DNA of 15,259 nt from JBJHBY01 sp050485745 (lineage in GTDB: Bacteria > Pseudomonadota > Gammaproteobacteria > Pseudomonadales > CAMLJR01), in the NCBI GenBank assembly GCA_050485745.1, contig JBJHBY010000067.1:1-15259 (forward strand), written 5' to 3'. The position numbers were made by a program, and so were the translations under genes. Positions 1 to 6,437 of this stretch are shown here, piece after piece; position 1 is the first letter of the stretch; each line of letters starts with the position of its first letter. The notes under the pieces were generated by a model. The model was not told the DNA's origin and did no database searches. It was given only the letters and a program-made list of their open reading frames with translations.

Positions 1-860
1 GCCTGCTGCAGCCAGTCAAAGACCGCCGGGCGTTGCCAGCTGCCGGTATCGATACGAGCCGCCACACCGTCGGGCAGTACCCGGGGGATATTCTCCAGCA
101 GGCCACCGCCGGTGATGTGAGCGAGGGCGTGCACCGGGCACTGGCTGAACAGGGCGAGCAGCGGCTTGACGTAGATCCGGGTGGGTTCGAGCAGGGCCTG
201 TGCCAGCGTGTGCGGGCCGACGGGCTGATCGAGGTCGGCCTGGCTGACCTCGATGATCTTGCGGATCAGGGAGTAGCCGTTGGAGTGCGGGCCCGAAGAG
301 GGTAGTCCGAGCAGCACGTCACCGATGCCGGCGAGCTGGCCGTCGATGATTTTCGACTTCTCCACCACGCCGACACAGAAGCCGGCCAGGTCATAGTCCT
401 CGCCTTCATACATCCCGGGCATCTCGGCGGTTTCGCCACCCACCAGGGCGCAGCCGGCCAGCTCGCAGCCGCGGCCGATGCCTTCGACCACCTGCGCGGC
501 GATATCGACGTTCAGGCGCCCCGTGGCGTAGTAGTCGAGGAAGAACAGGGGTTCGGCGCCGGCGACCACCAGGTCGTTGACACACATTGCGACCAGGTCG
601 ATACCGATGCTGTCGTGGATGCCGAGCTGCATGGCCAGTTTCAGCTTGGTACCGACCCCGTCCGTCCCGGACACCAGCACCGGCTCCCGGTAGCCGGAAG
701 GAATTTCGCAGAGCGCACCGAAGCCTCCCAGGCCACCCAACACCTCGGGGCGCCGGGTGCGCCGGGCCACGTGCTTGATGCGCTGTACCAGCGCTTCTCC
801 GGCATCGATGTCGACACCCGCGTCCTTGTAGCTGAGGGAGGGTGTGCTGCGGTCGGTCAT
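1..860 (-). CDS. purM: Phosphoribosylformylglycinamidine cyclo-ligase (AIR synthetase), C-terminus cut by window edge
   Basis: PurM closes the imidazole ring of FGAM with ATP to give AIR, the fifth step of cytoplasmic de novo purine synthesis. About 286 of the usual ~350 residues are visible. The reading begins MTDRSTPSLSYKDAGVDID and carries the family's hallmark stretches: SGTDGVGTKLKLA (substrate and ATP site), GIDLVAMCVNDLVVAGAEP, FFLDYYATG, LVGGETAEMPGMY, GPHSNGYSLIRKI and HITGGGLLENIPRVLPDG. These match E. coli PurM almost residue for residue as I remember it. I chose the ATG at 860. A second in-frame ATG at 869 would add MPT, and neither has a clear Shine-Dalgarno. The gene is divergent from the DUF2066-hda pair across a ~120-bp promoter region. 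In relatives purN commonly follows purM, which would lie left of this window. The identification is near certain; only the exact start is open. Confidence 0.97.
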   Translation of the reverse strand, partial: MTDRSTPSLSYKDAGVDIDAGEALVQRIKHVARRTRRPEVLGGLGGFGALCEIPSGYREPVLVSGTDGVGTKLKLAMQLGIHDSIGIDLVAMCVNDLVVAGAEPLFFLDYYATGRLNVDIAAQVVEGIGRGCELAGCALVGGETAEMPGMYEGEDYDLAGFCVGVVEKSKIIDGQLAGIGDVLLGLPSSGPHSNGYSLIRKIIEVSQADLDQPVGPHTLAQALLEPTRIYVKPLLALFSQCPVHALAHITGGGLLENIPRVLPDGVAARIDTGSWQRPAVFDWLQQ

Positions 861-894
861 GGTCGGCATCCGTCAGGCGTGGGATCGGGCCGCC

Positions 895-900
895 ATTCTA
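895..900 (-). promoter_or_regulatory. Possible -10 element of the purM promoter
   Basis: Read on the minus strand this is TAGAAT, a good sigma-70 -10 hexamer, 35-40 bases upstream of the purM start. At 16-18 bp spacing the -35 candidates (TGAATT, ATGAAT) are poor and fall in the ATTCA/TGAAT dyad at 918-931. I see no match to the E. coli PurR operator. The call rests on sequence only. Confidence 0.35.
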
Positions 901-950
901 ACCGCAAGCGCGGGCAAATTCATGGGTGAATCCCCGCTGCGCACGGGGCT

Positions 951-959
951 TGATACAAT
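951..959 (+). promoter_or_regulatory. Possible extended -10 promoter for the DUF2066-hda transcript
   Basis: TGATACAAT combines an extended -10 TG motif with the hexamer TACAAT, and ends 23 bases before the DUF2066 start codon. The -35 region about 17 bp upstream (near 931-936) does not resemble TTGACA. That is tolerable for an extended -10 promoter. A short dyad, CCCCG at 932-936 and CGGGG at 944-948, lies between the two positions. Confidence 0.45.
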
Positions 960-982
960 GCGCCGGGAAAGGGGAGGACAAC

Positions 983-2086
983 ATGATTCGGTGGAACAAC
1001 TGGCAGGGCTGGGTGGTGATACTGGTGGCGGCGCTGCTGCAGGCGGGGCCGCTCGCGGCGGAGACCGGACGCTCCCTGTATGAATACTCCGCCGCAGTGG
1101 CCGACCAGGGCGGAGCCGCCCGCGCCAGGGCGTCGGCCGAGGGCTTGCGCGCGGTGCTGGTGAGGGTTTCCGGGCAGCGCGATCCGGGTGAGAACGAGCG
1201 CCTCCGACATGCCCTGCGCAATGCCGAGAGTTTTCTGGACCAGTATCGCTACGAACGTGCCGAGGCTGTCGAGGGCGGGCAGCCCTGGCGGTTGCGCCTG
1301 CAATTCAACGCCACTCAGGTGAATGCCTTGCTGCGTGAGGCCGGCCTGCCCCTGTGGCCCGCGAATCGTCCGGTCACCCTGGTCTGGCTGCTGGTGGATG
1401 ATGGTCGGGAGCAACAGTTTGCCTCCCCCGAGACCACGCCGGAGCTGGTTGACGCCCTGCGTGTCGGGGCTCGCGAGCGCGGACTGGAACTGCGCTTCCC
1501 GCTGTTTGACCTGACCGACAGCCTGGCTGTATCCACTGATGACCTGTGGCAACTGCGGTTGGACGTGGTCGAGGATGCGGCGGCCCGCTACCCGGTCGAC
1601 GCCCTGCTGAGCGGGCGCCTGTCGCGTCTCAGCAGTGGTCGCTGGCTGGGCTCCTGGCACTACAGCTTCGGGGGAGATCGTATAGCCTTTGAGGGTGATG
1701 GTGCCGATCTCGCGGGCTACGTGACGCCGGCGGTGGAGCGCATCGCGGATCATCTCGCCGCTCGCTTTGCCATTGTCCCGGTGGGGCTTGCCGAGGGGGG
1801 GCTGATCCTGGAGATCGAGGGTGTCGACGACTTCCTGGCTTACGCCGGTATCCTTGAATACCTGGATGGCCTGGCCGCCGTGCGCCGCGCCCAGCCCGTA
1901 TCTGTGCAACAGCGGCACATGCGTTTGCAGCTGATCATCGATGGCACGGTGGAACAGTTGCAGAATGTCCTCGCCCTCGATCGTCGTTTGCAGCCTGCCA
2001 CAGGGTACTGGACCCGCGGCGGTGATGATCCTGCGGTTCTGCACTATCGCTGGCAGACGGCTCGCCCGGCCCGGGCGTCGGAGTGA
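983..2086 (+). CDS. DUF2066 domain-containing exported protein
   Basis: A 367-residue protein of the uncharacterised DUF2066 family, which sits between purM and hda in Pseudomonas-like genomes. Its function is unknown. An N-terminal Sec signal peptide is visible: MIRWNNW, a hydrophobic core VVILVAALLQ and a likely cleavage after LAA at residue 26, so the mature protein is probably periplasmic. The motif LRAVLVRVSGQRDPGENERLR near the N-terminus, and the segments VTLVWLLVDDG and ALLSGRLSRLSSGRWLGSWHY, fit the family. The ATG at 983 was preferred over an in-frame ATG at 926 because GGGGAGGA lies just upstream at 971-978 and because it puts the signal peptide at the N-terminus. The stop codon directly abuts the hda ATG, so the two genes are probably co-translated. 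No catalytic motif was recognised. Confidence 0.88.
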   Translation: MIRWNNWQGWVVILVAALLQAGPLAAETGRSLYEYSAAVADQGGAARARASAEGLRAVLVRVSGQRDPGENERLRHALRNAESFLDQYRYERAEAVEGGQPWRLRLQFNATQVNALLREAGLPLWPANRPVTLVWLLVDDGREQQFASPETTPELVDALRVGARERGLELRFPLFDLTDSLAVSTDDLWQLRLDVVEDAAARYPVDALLSGRLSRLSSGRWLGSWHYSFGGDRIAFEGDGADLAGYVTPAVERIADHLAARFAIVPVGLAEGGLILEIEGVDDFLAYAGILEYLDGLAAVRRAQPVSVQQRHMRLQLIIDGTVEQLQNVLALDRRLQPATGYWTRGGDDPAVLHYRWQTARPARASE

Positions 2087-2794
2087 ATGGTGTCATTACC
2101 GCCGCGGCAACTGGCGCTGTCCCTGCGCCTGCACGACGACGCCACATTCGACAATTTCTGGGCGGAAGCAGCCAATCAGCAGCTGCTGCAGGCATTGCGC
2201 GCAAACCTCTCGCGTGGTGAGGGGTCGCTTTATCTGTACGGCGCCGAAGGCAGCGGTCGCAGCCACCTGCTGCAGGCCGCCTGCCATGACCTGGCGGAGC
2301 GCGGTGCGCTTTACCTGCCGTTGCGGGAGCTGTCGGGCGCAAATCCACAGGCCTTGCTCGATGGGCTGGCGGAGCTGCCGTTGTTGTGTCTCGACGATAT
2401 CGATCAGGTCAGCGGGGATGCCGACTGGGCCGAGGCGCTGTTTCACCTGTTCAATCGCGGTCGCAGCAGTGGCCAGATTTTGCTGATCAGTGCGGGCGCC
2501 AATCCTGCGTCCATCGATTGTGTCCTGCCGGACCTGCGTTCGCGGCTGGCCTGGCTGGACTGCTATCGGCTGCAGCCACTCGATGATGCCGGGCGCCTGC
2601 AGGCATTGCAGTACCGTGCGCGACGCCGCGGGCTCGAACTCGGTGACGACGTGGCACGCTTTATCCTGCACCGCTATCCGCGGAATCCCGGCGCCCTGTT
2701 TGCCTTTCTCGACGAACTCGATCGTCGCTCCCTGGCCGCGCAGCGCCGCCTGACTATCCCCTTCGTACGCGAAGTCATGGCGATATCCCTGTGA
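2087..2794 (+). CDS. hda: DnaA regulatory inactivator Hda
   Basis: Hda is an AAA+ relative of DnaA domain III. With the DNA-loaded sliding clamp it stimulates hydrolysis of DnaA-bound ATP and so prevents re-initiation of replication. At 235 residues it is of normal length. Visible parts are an N-terminal clamp-binding motif QLALSL (residues 8-13, E. coli QLSLPL), Walker A GAEGSGRS (52-59, Arg in place of Lys as in E. coli Hda), Walker B LLCLDDID (99-106), and box VII LPDLRSRL (147-154) with R153 matching the E. coli arginine finger. The C-terminal family signature is QRRLTIPFVREV. In the sensor-2 region E. coli reads MRTLF and this protein reads PGALF, so the arginine is absent. The ATG follows the DUF2066 TGA with no gap, and the ribosome-binding site would lie in the upstream gene. 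I am confident of the identity from motifs and context. Confidence 0.95.
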   Translation: MVSLPPRQLALSLRLHDDATFDNFWAEAANQQLLQALRANLSRGEGSLYLYGAEGSGRSHLLQAACHDLAERGALYLPLRELSGANPQALLDGLAELPLLCLDDIDQVSGDADWAEALFHLFNRGRSSGQILLISAGANPASIDCVLPDLRSRLAWLDCYRLQPLDDAGRLQALQYRARRRGLELGDDVARFILHRYPRNPGALFAFLDELDRRSLAAQRRLTIPFVREVMAISL

Positions 2795-2796
2795 AA

Positions 2797-2814
2797 GGCG
2801 TTAATATGAACGCC
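2797..2814. repeat. Short inverted repeat after hda
   Basis: GGCGTT (2797-2802) and AACGCC (2809-2814) form a perfect 6-bp dyad with a 6-base AT-rich loop, three bases after the hda stop. There is no T-run, so it is not a convincing terminator. An 8-bp palindrome GGCATGCC follows at 2824-2831. It could be a weak mRNA end or an operator for the next gene. No clear promoter hexamers were found between 2795 and 2882. Confidence 0.3.
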
Positions 2815-2882
2815 CGGAAGCATGGCATGCCGGATTGCCGCGGCTTCAACCGGAATGAACACTGCCAGTGATTGGAGGAACC

Positions 2883-4010
2883 ATGAACGCGACAAGAAGA
2901 ATTCTCTACCCGGTCCTGTGTGCCGCGCTGTCCGCGGCAAGTGCACCGGTGGTTATGGCTGACGATCCGAGCGGCCGTGTGTTCATCAACCCGACCATCG
3001 GCAGGCAGTATTTCGCCTCCGACCGCGAGTTGGAGCACGCCGACTTCAGGGCCCTGGGTATCGAGTATCGCTTTACCCGCAACTGGGCCGCGGAACTGCG
3101 CTACCTGGATTCCAATCCCGATGTGCGCCGCAGCAGCGAAGATCTCGACCTGAAGCAGTTCTTCCTCGATGGGCTGTATTACTTCGGCACCAATCCGCGT
3201 CTGGAGCCCTACGGCGCCTTCGGTATCGGCCACGCCGAATTTTCCGCAAACACCAGTGACAGCCGTGAAACCCAGATCAATGCCGGTGTCGGCCTGCGCT
3301 ATCACTTCACGCCGCGCTGGTCAGCGCGTTTCGATGCCCGTGCACTGCACAGCCTCGATGATGACCACACCGACCGTCTGGTCAATGTGTCCCTGAGCTA
3401 TGCCTTCGGCGGCACCCCGGCCGCGGCCGCACCGGCCGAGCCCGGGGTTGTGGACAGCGACGGTGACGGTGTACCCGATCATCTCGATCAGTGCCCGAAC
3501 ACGCCCCGTGGTGTAGCGGTCGATGCGGTGGGTTGCCCGCTGGACAGCGACGGCGATGGCGTGCCGGATTATCGCGATGACTGCCCGAATACGCCTCGGG
3601 GCCTGCAGGTTGACGAGCGCGGCTGCCCGTTCACCCTGACCGAAGAAGTCAGCATGACCCTGCGGGTCAACTTTGCGGTCAACTCGGCCCAGGTCTCCGA
3701 TGCCTTCATGGGTGAGATCGAAAAGGTCGCGGAGTTCATGCGCAAGTACTCCGGCGTCAGCGCGGATATCGAAGGCCATACTGACAGCACCGGTGCCGCA
3801 GCCTACAACCAGACCCTGTCACAGCGTCGTGCCGAGGCTGTGGTCAATGTGCTGGTCGAGCGCTTCGGTATCGATCGCAATCGCCTGCGTGCAGTGGGTT
3901 ATGGCGAGGAGCGTCCGATTGCCAGCAACGATACCGCGGAGGGTCGCCTGGCCAACCGTCGCGTCGTCGCCACCATGAAGGCGGAAACGGAAGTGCCCGC
4001 CACGCGCTGA
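2883..4010 (+). CDS. OmpA-family outer-membrane protein with thrombospondin type-3 repeats
   Basis: A 375-residue outer-membrane protein that probably links the outer membrane to peptidoglycan. In order: signal peptide with likely cleavage after VMA (residue 26); an eight-stranded OmpA-like barrel to about residue 180, ending in SLSYAFGG; an Ala/Pro hinge; two exact 30-residue type-3 repeats (191-220 and 221-250), each DSDGDGVPD...CPNTPRG...GCP and predicted to bind Ca2+; and an OmpA C-terminal domain from about 262. That domain has EGHTDS (297-302), with D301 and R316 at the spacing of the diaminopimelate-binding pair of OmpA, and NRRV (358-361). Start: ATG at 2883 with GGAGGA at 2874-2879; the in-frame ATG at 2868 lies upstream of that site. 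The gene is probably a separate transcription unit ending at the terminator at 4067-4107. It resembles OprF-like porins, but the barrel is too divergent for a firm symbol. Confidence 0.93.
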   Translation: MNATRRILYPVLCAALSAASAPVVMADDPSGRVFINPTIGRQYFASDRELEHADFRALGIEYRFTRNWAAELRYLDSNPDVRRSSEDLDLKQFFLDGLYYFGTNPRLEPYGAFGIGHAEFSANTSDSRETQINAGVGLRYHFTPRWSARFDARALHSLDDDHTDRLVNVSLSYAFGGTPAAAAPAEPGVVDSDGDGVPDHLDQCPNTPRGVAVDAVGCPLDSDGDGVPDYRDDCPNTPRGLQVDERGCPFTLTEEVSMTLRVNFAVNSAQVSDAFMGEIEKVAEFMRKYSGVSADIEGHTDSTGAAAYNQTLSQRRAEAVVNVLVERFGIDRNRLRAVGYGEERPIASNDTAEGRLANRRVVATMKAETEVPATR

Positions 4011-4016
4011 TCCAGT

Positions 4017-4045
4017 GCATTAACCCGGCACGGCCGGGTTAATGC
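4017..4045. repeat. Perfect 13-bp inverted repeat downstream of the OmpA-like gene
   Basis: GCATTAACCCGGC (4017-4029) and GCCGGGTTAATGC (4033-4045) are perfect reverse complements around a 3-base ACG loop, six bases after the stop codon. No T-run follows, so this is a hairpin or mRNA-end stabiliser rather than an intrinsic terminator by itself. It is the first of three tandem hairpins. Confidence 0.8.
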
Positions 4046-4061
4046 GGCACAGGGATGTGCC
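4046..4061. repeat. Second hairpin of the 3' cluster, GNRA-type loop
   Basis: GGCACA (4046-4051) pairs with TGTGCC (4056-4061) around the tetraloop GGGA. It directly abuts the 13-bp hairpin on its left and precedes the terminator. An alternative pairing, TAACC (4021-4025) with GGTTA (4063-4067), could enclose both hairpins. Confidence 0.6.
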
Positions 4062-4066
4062 TGGTT

Positions 4067-4107
4067 AAAAAAAGCCCGGCCCGGTGAGAACCAGGCCGGG
4101 TTTTTTT
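4067..4107. terminator. Bidirectional rho-independent terminator between convergent genes
   Basis: A run of seven A (4067-4073) precedes the stem and seven T (4101-4107) follow it. CCCGGCC (4075-4081) pairs with GGCCGGG (4094-4100), a C/A mismatch follows, then GGT/ACC closes a GAGA tetraloop (4086-4089). With a T-run on both strands it can end the OmpA-like transcript (plus) and the yihY/thioredoxin transcript (minus). Confidence 0.9.
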
Positions 4108-4174
4108 CATTGCGCATCGATGCGGGCAGCACCCGATAAAGCCACCTGCTGCTGCCCGGAGACAGCGGCCGCTG

Positions 4175-4699
4175 TCAGGGTGTCTGTTGACCCAGTCCCG
4201 TCGCCCGTTCCAGGTCGGGCAGGTGTTGCGGCCCCTCGAGTGCTGCGCTCAGTTCGCCCGCGGGATTGAAAATGTACGTGGTCGGCAGCGCTCGCGGCCG
4301 CGACAGCCCCAGCGCCGGGCCCGGATCCTGCAATGCCACGGGAAACTCGATACCGAGCTTGTCGATCTGCGCCTGCAGGGTGTCACCGGTGACGTTGTCG
4401 AAGTTCACCCCGATCACCCGGGCCTGTTGTTCATACTGCCGGGCAAAGGCGTTCAGCTCGGGGATTTCCTCAATGCAGGGCGCACACCATTCTGCCCAGT
4501 AGTTCAGCACCAGCCACTGCCCCTGCCAGTCGTCGAAAGTTCCTTTTCCGCCATCATGGGTATGAAAGTCCGGTTCGCCGCAGGCGCTGATCAATGCTGC
4601 CAGGGCGATGGCTGCGCTGGCCCGGTAAAGTGTGCGTGGCCTGGTTGGCTTAATTGATTTGGCCGGCTTCGGTGCTCTTGGCGTCGGTGCTTGAATCAC
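4175..4699 (-). CDS. TlpA/ResA-like thioredoxin-fold lipoprotein
   Basis: A 174-residue membrane-anchored thiol-disulfide oxidoreductase, probably reducing disulfides of exported proteins or haem-related substrates; the actual target is unknown. Visible are a hydrophobic segment (about residues 28-38) ending in the lipobox LISAC (Cys40), the thioredoxin strand WLVLNYWAEW, the active site WCAPC (71-75), and the cis-proline strand LPTTYIF (Pro139). The start is GTG at 4699 with GAGGA at 4705-4709, five bases away. No other ATG, GTG or TTG occurs before the hydrophobic core. The start lies 50 bases inside the end of yihY, so residues 1-16 are encoded in the overlap. This gives an unusually long basic, proline-rich n-region of about 26 residues. 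Translation is probably coupled to yihY, and transcription ends at the bidirectional terminator. Confidence 0.9.
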   Translation of the reverse strand: MIQAPTPRAPKPAKSIKPTRPRTLYRASAAIALAALISACGEPDFHTHDGGKGTFDDWQGQWLVLNYWAEWCAPCIEEIPELNAFARQYEQQARVIGVNFDNVTGDTLQAQIDKLGIEFPVALQDPGPALGLSRPRALPTTYIFNPAGELSAALEGPQHLPDLERATGLGQQTP

Positions 4700-5960
4700 T
4701 GGAGTCCTCGCGAATATCGGGGGAAGGGATGGATGGGTTGAACAATGCGGCCAGTGGCTGGTGCAGGATGTTCTTGCCCTCGTCCTGAAAGCGCTGCAGC
4801 CGCTCGCGGGCGTCGTCCAGCCAGGCCGTCTGACCGCCGCTGGGCACCTGCTGCAATGACGGAATGACCTGCAGCAGTTCCAGCAGTTCCCAGAAAGTGT
4901 AGCGGGTGAGATCGCGGCCCAGCAGGAACTGACCGTCTGCGGCGACCTTGATCAGACCCGCGTCGAGCATCTGGTCACGCAGGGTAGCCCAGCGATCCGC
5001 GGAGAGGTTGAATTGCCCCGACACCCAGCGGTGATTCAGCAGTGCCCTTTCCTGCAAGCCTTCGCCCGACTGGTGCCGGCGCCACAGCCATTCCAGGATC
5101 GCCAGGCAGAGCAGCCAGTCCGGGACGGCACGGCTGCGTCTTGTATCGAAGCCGGAGAGCGCGTGCACCACCTGCGCGCCAATCAGTACGATGACCCAGG
5201 ACAGATAGATCCACAACAGGAACAGGGGAATGGCCGAGAAGGCGCCGTAGACCACCTCATAGCTGGTGTTGGCCACCACCATGGCGAACAGTTGCTTGGC
5301 GAACTCGAAGGCAAAGCCGCTGAGGGCGCCACCGGCGAGTGCGTGGCGCCAGGGCACACGGCAATTCGGGACCGCCGCGAACAGCAGGGTAAAGGCGGCG
5401 GTGGTGAGAATGAACGGAATCACCGACAGGGCCAGGCGCTGGATACCGAACAGCGCGACCTGGTCGAACAGGACGCGGATCGATACCAGGTAGGTGCTGA
5501 TGCCCATGGCCAGGCCGAAGCAGAGCGGGCCAAGGCTGAGGATGGCCCAGTACAGCATGAAGCTGGCCAGGGGGCTGCGGTTTTCCCGGGTGTTCCAGAT
5601 GCCGTTGAAGGTCTTCTCGATGTTTTTCATCATCATCAGCGCGGTCACCACCAGAATGGCGATGCCGACACCGGTCAGCCGCCGCGCCTGCTGCGAGAAT
5701 TGCTCCAGGTAGGTTTGCACCTCCTGGCCGGTAGCGGGCACGAAGTGCTGGAAGACGAAATCCTGGATCTGCTCGCCCACGGCTTCGAAGGCGGGAATGG
5801 CGGACACCATGGCGTACATCACCGTCATCAGCGGTACCACGGCGAACAGGCTCATGTAGGTCAGGGCCGCGGCGCTGCGGGTGCAGCCATCCTCGCGGAA
5901 CTTCAGCGCGACGTGCCGGGTGAAGCTGTTGAGGGTCTGCAGTGCTGTGGGAATCGGCAT
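4650..5960 (-). CDS. yihY: YihY/BrkB-family inner-membrane protein (historically mis-called RNase BN)
   Basis: A 436-residue polytopic inner-membrane protein. The family's function is unresolved, and the old label ribonuclease BN belongs to another protein (ElaC/RNase Z). Six hydrophobic segments lie roughly at residues 29-56, 92-110, 133-160, 177-200, 207-230 and 241-268. Family stretches include SAAALTYMSLFAVVPLM, MKNIEKTFNGIWNTRENRS, LFAAVPNCRVPWRHALAGG and YGAFSAIPLFLLWIYLSW. A cytoplasmic-looking C-terminal region of about 165 residues follows and ends in a Ser/Asp-rich tail. I took the ATG at 5960; the longer reading from a TTG at 5972 has no support, and neither site has a good Shine-Dalgarno. 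It is divergent from arsC and overlaps the downstream thioredoxin gene by 50 bases. As I recall, Pseudomonas also has a YihY gene beside the arsC-wrbA pair. Confidence 0.92.
   Translation of the reverse strand: MPIPTALQTLNSFTRHVALKFREDGCTRSAAALTYMSLFAVVPLMTVMYAMVSAIPAFEAVGEQIQDFVFQHFVPATGQEVQTYLEQFSQQARRLTGVGIAILVVTALMMMKNIEKTFNGIWNTRENRSPLASFMLYWAILSLGPLCFGLAMGISTYLVSIRVLFDQVALFGIQRLALSVIPFILTTAAFTLLFAAVPNCRVPWRHALAGGALSGFAFEFAKQLFAMVVANTSYEVVYGAFSAIPLFLLWIYLSWVIVLIGAQVVHALSGFDTRRSRAVPDWLLCLAILEWLWRRHQSGEGLQERALLNHRWVSGQFNLSADRWATLRDQMLDAGLIKVAADGQFLLGRDLTRYTFWELLELLQVIPSLQQVPSGGQTAWLDDARERLQRFQDEGKNILHQPLAALFNPSIPSPDIREDSSDSSTDAKSTEAGQIN
4705..4709 (-). promoter_or_regulatory. Shine-Dalgarno that fixes the GTG start of the thioredoxin lipoprotein
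   Basis: GAGGA on the minus strand, five bases before the GTG at 4699 and inside the yihY coding sequence. It supports a real start within the overlap rather than a sequencing or annotation artefact. Confidence 0.6.
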
Positions 5961-6001
5961 GTTGGCGGGCAACCGGGCGGGTGAAGGTGAGCCTGAGTGG
6001 G

Positions 6002-6007
6002 TATAAT
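6002..6007 (+). promoter_or_regulatory. Consensus -10 hexamer upstream of the arsC-wrbA-DUF2069-sppA operon
   Basis: A perfect TATAAT in the context GGGTATAATGCCGG, 54 bases before the arsC start codon. No TTGACA-like -35 is seen at 16-18 bp (GGGTGA at 17 bp), and the upstream TG is one base off the extended -10 position. It is still the best promoter candidate for the four-gene operon. Confidence 0.55.
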
Positions 6008-6061
6008 GCCGGTTTCATCGATGTGGCGCCAAGCGCGGCGCGTATCGCGACGAGAGGCATC

Positions 6062-6424
6062 ATGGCGGAATCAGCACGGATTACCTTGTATCACAACCCA
6101 CGTTGTTCCAAGTCGCGCCAGGCCCTGGCCCTGCTGGAGCAGCGCGGCGTCGATGTCGATGTGCTGCGCTATCTGGAGCAACCGCCCTCCGCCAGTGAGC
6201 TGAGGAAGCTGCTGCAGCGGCTTGGCCTGGAGCCCGCAGCCCTGCTGCGGCGTGGTGAATCCGAGTATCGTGAGCGTGACCTCGGTGCGCACCTCGATGA
6301 CTCCGCAACGCTGCTTCAGGCGATGGTCGAGGCACCGATCCTGATCGAGCGTCCCATCGCCATTCGTGGCGAGCGTGCCGTGGTCGGGCGCCCTCCGGAA
6401 CGTGTTCTCGAATTACTGGATTGA
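6062..6424 (+). CDS. arsC: ArsC-family reductase, YfgD type (annotated as glutaredoxin-dependent arsenate reductase)
   Basis: A 120-residue cytoplasmic thioredoxin-fold protein. The ArsC family reduces arsenate using glutathione and glutaredoxin. The start ITLYHNPRCSKSRQAL and the end GRPPERVLELL match E. coli YfgD better than plasmid ArsC. Its natural substrate is therefore uncertain, and no arsenite pump or arsR lies nearby. The catalytic Cys is C15, and the three oxyanion-binding arginines of ArsC have counterparts R63 (ALLR), R97 (ERPI) and R110 (GRPPE). I chose the ATG at 6062, with GAGAGG at 6052-6057, over the longer reading from 5942, which would run through the TATAAT and the yihY start. 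The gene opens a four-gene operon. In E. coli yfgD is next to hda, so its presence 3.3 kb from hda fits conserved context. Confidence 0.88.
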   Translation: MAESARITLYHNPRCSKSRQALALLEQRGVDVDVLRYLEQPPSASELRKLLQRLGLEPAALLRRGESEYRERDLGAHLDDSATLLQAMVEAPILIERPIAIRGERAVVGRPPERVLELLD

Positions 6425-6437
6425 TCGCGGAGAGCCC

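Noticed and set aside
920..2044. A 374-residue open reading frame on the minus strand across the DUF2066 gene
   Set aside because: It is antisense to a well-supported gene, has Gln/Gly/His-rich composition without domains, and is expected from the codon bias of GC-rich DNA.
4650..5960. Ribonuclease BN (tRNA processing) as the function of the YihY protein
   Set aside because: That is a historical misassignment for this membrane family; RNase BN activity belongs to the metallo-beta-lactamase ElaC/RNase Z.
6062..6424. An arsenic-resistance operon
   Set aside because: No arsR, arsB, acr3 or arsH accompanies the ArsC-like gene; sequence and context point to the chromosomal YfgD type instead.
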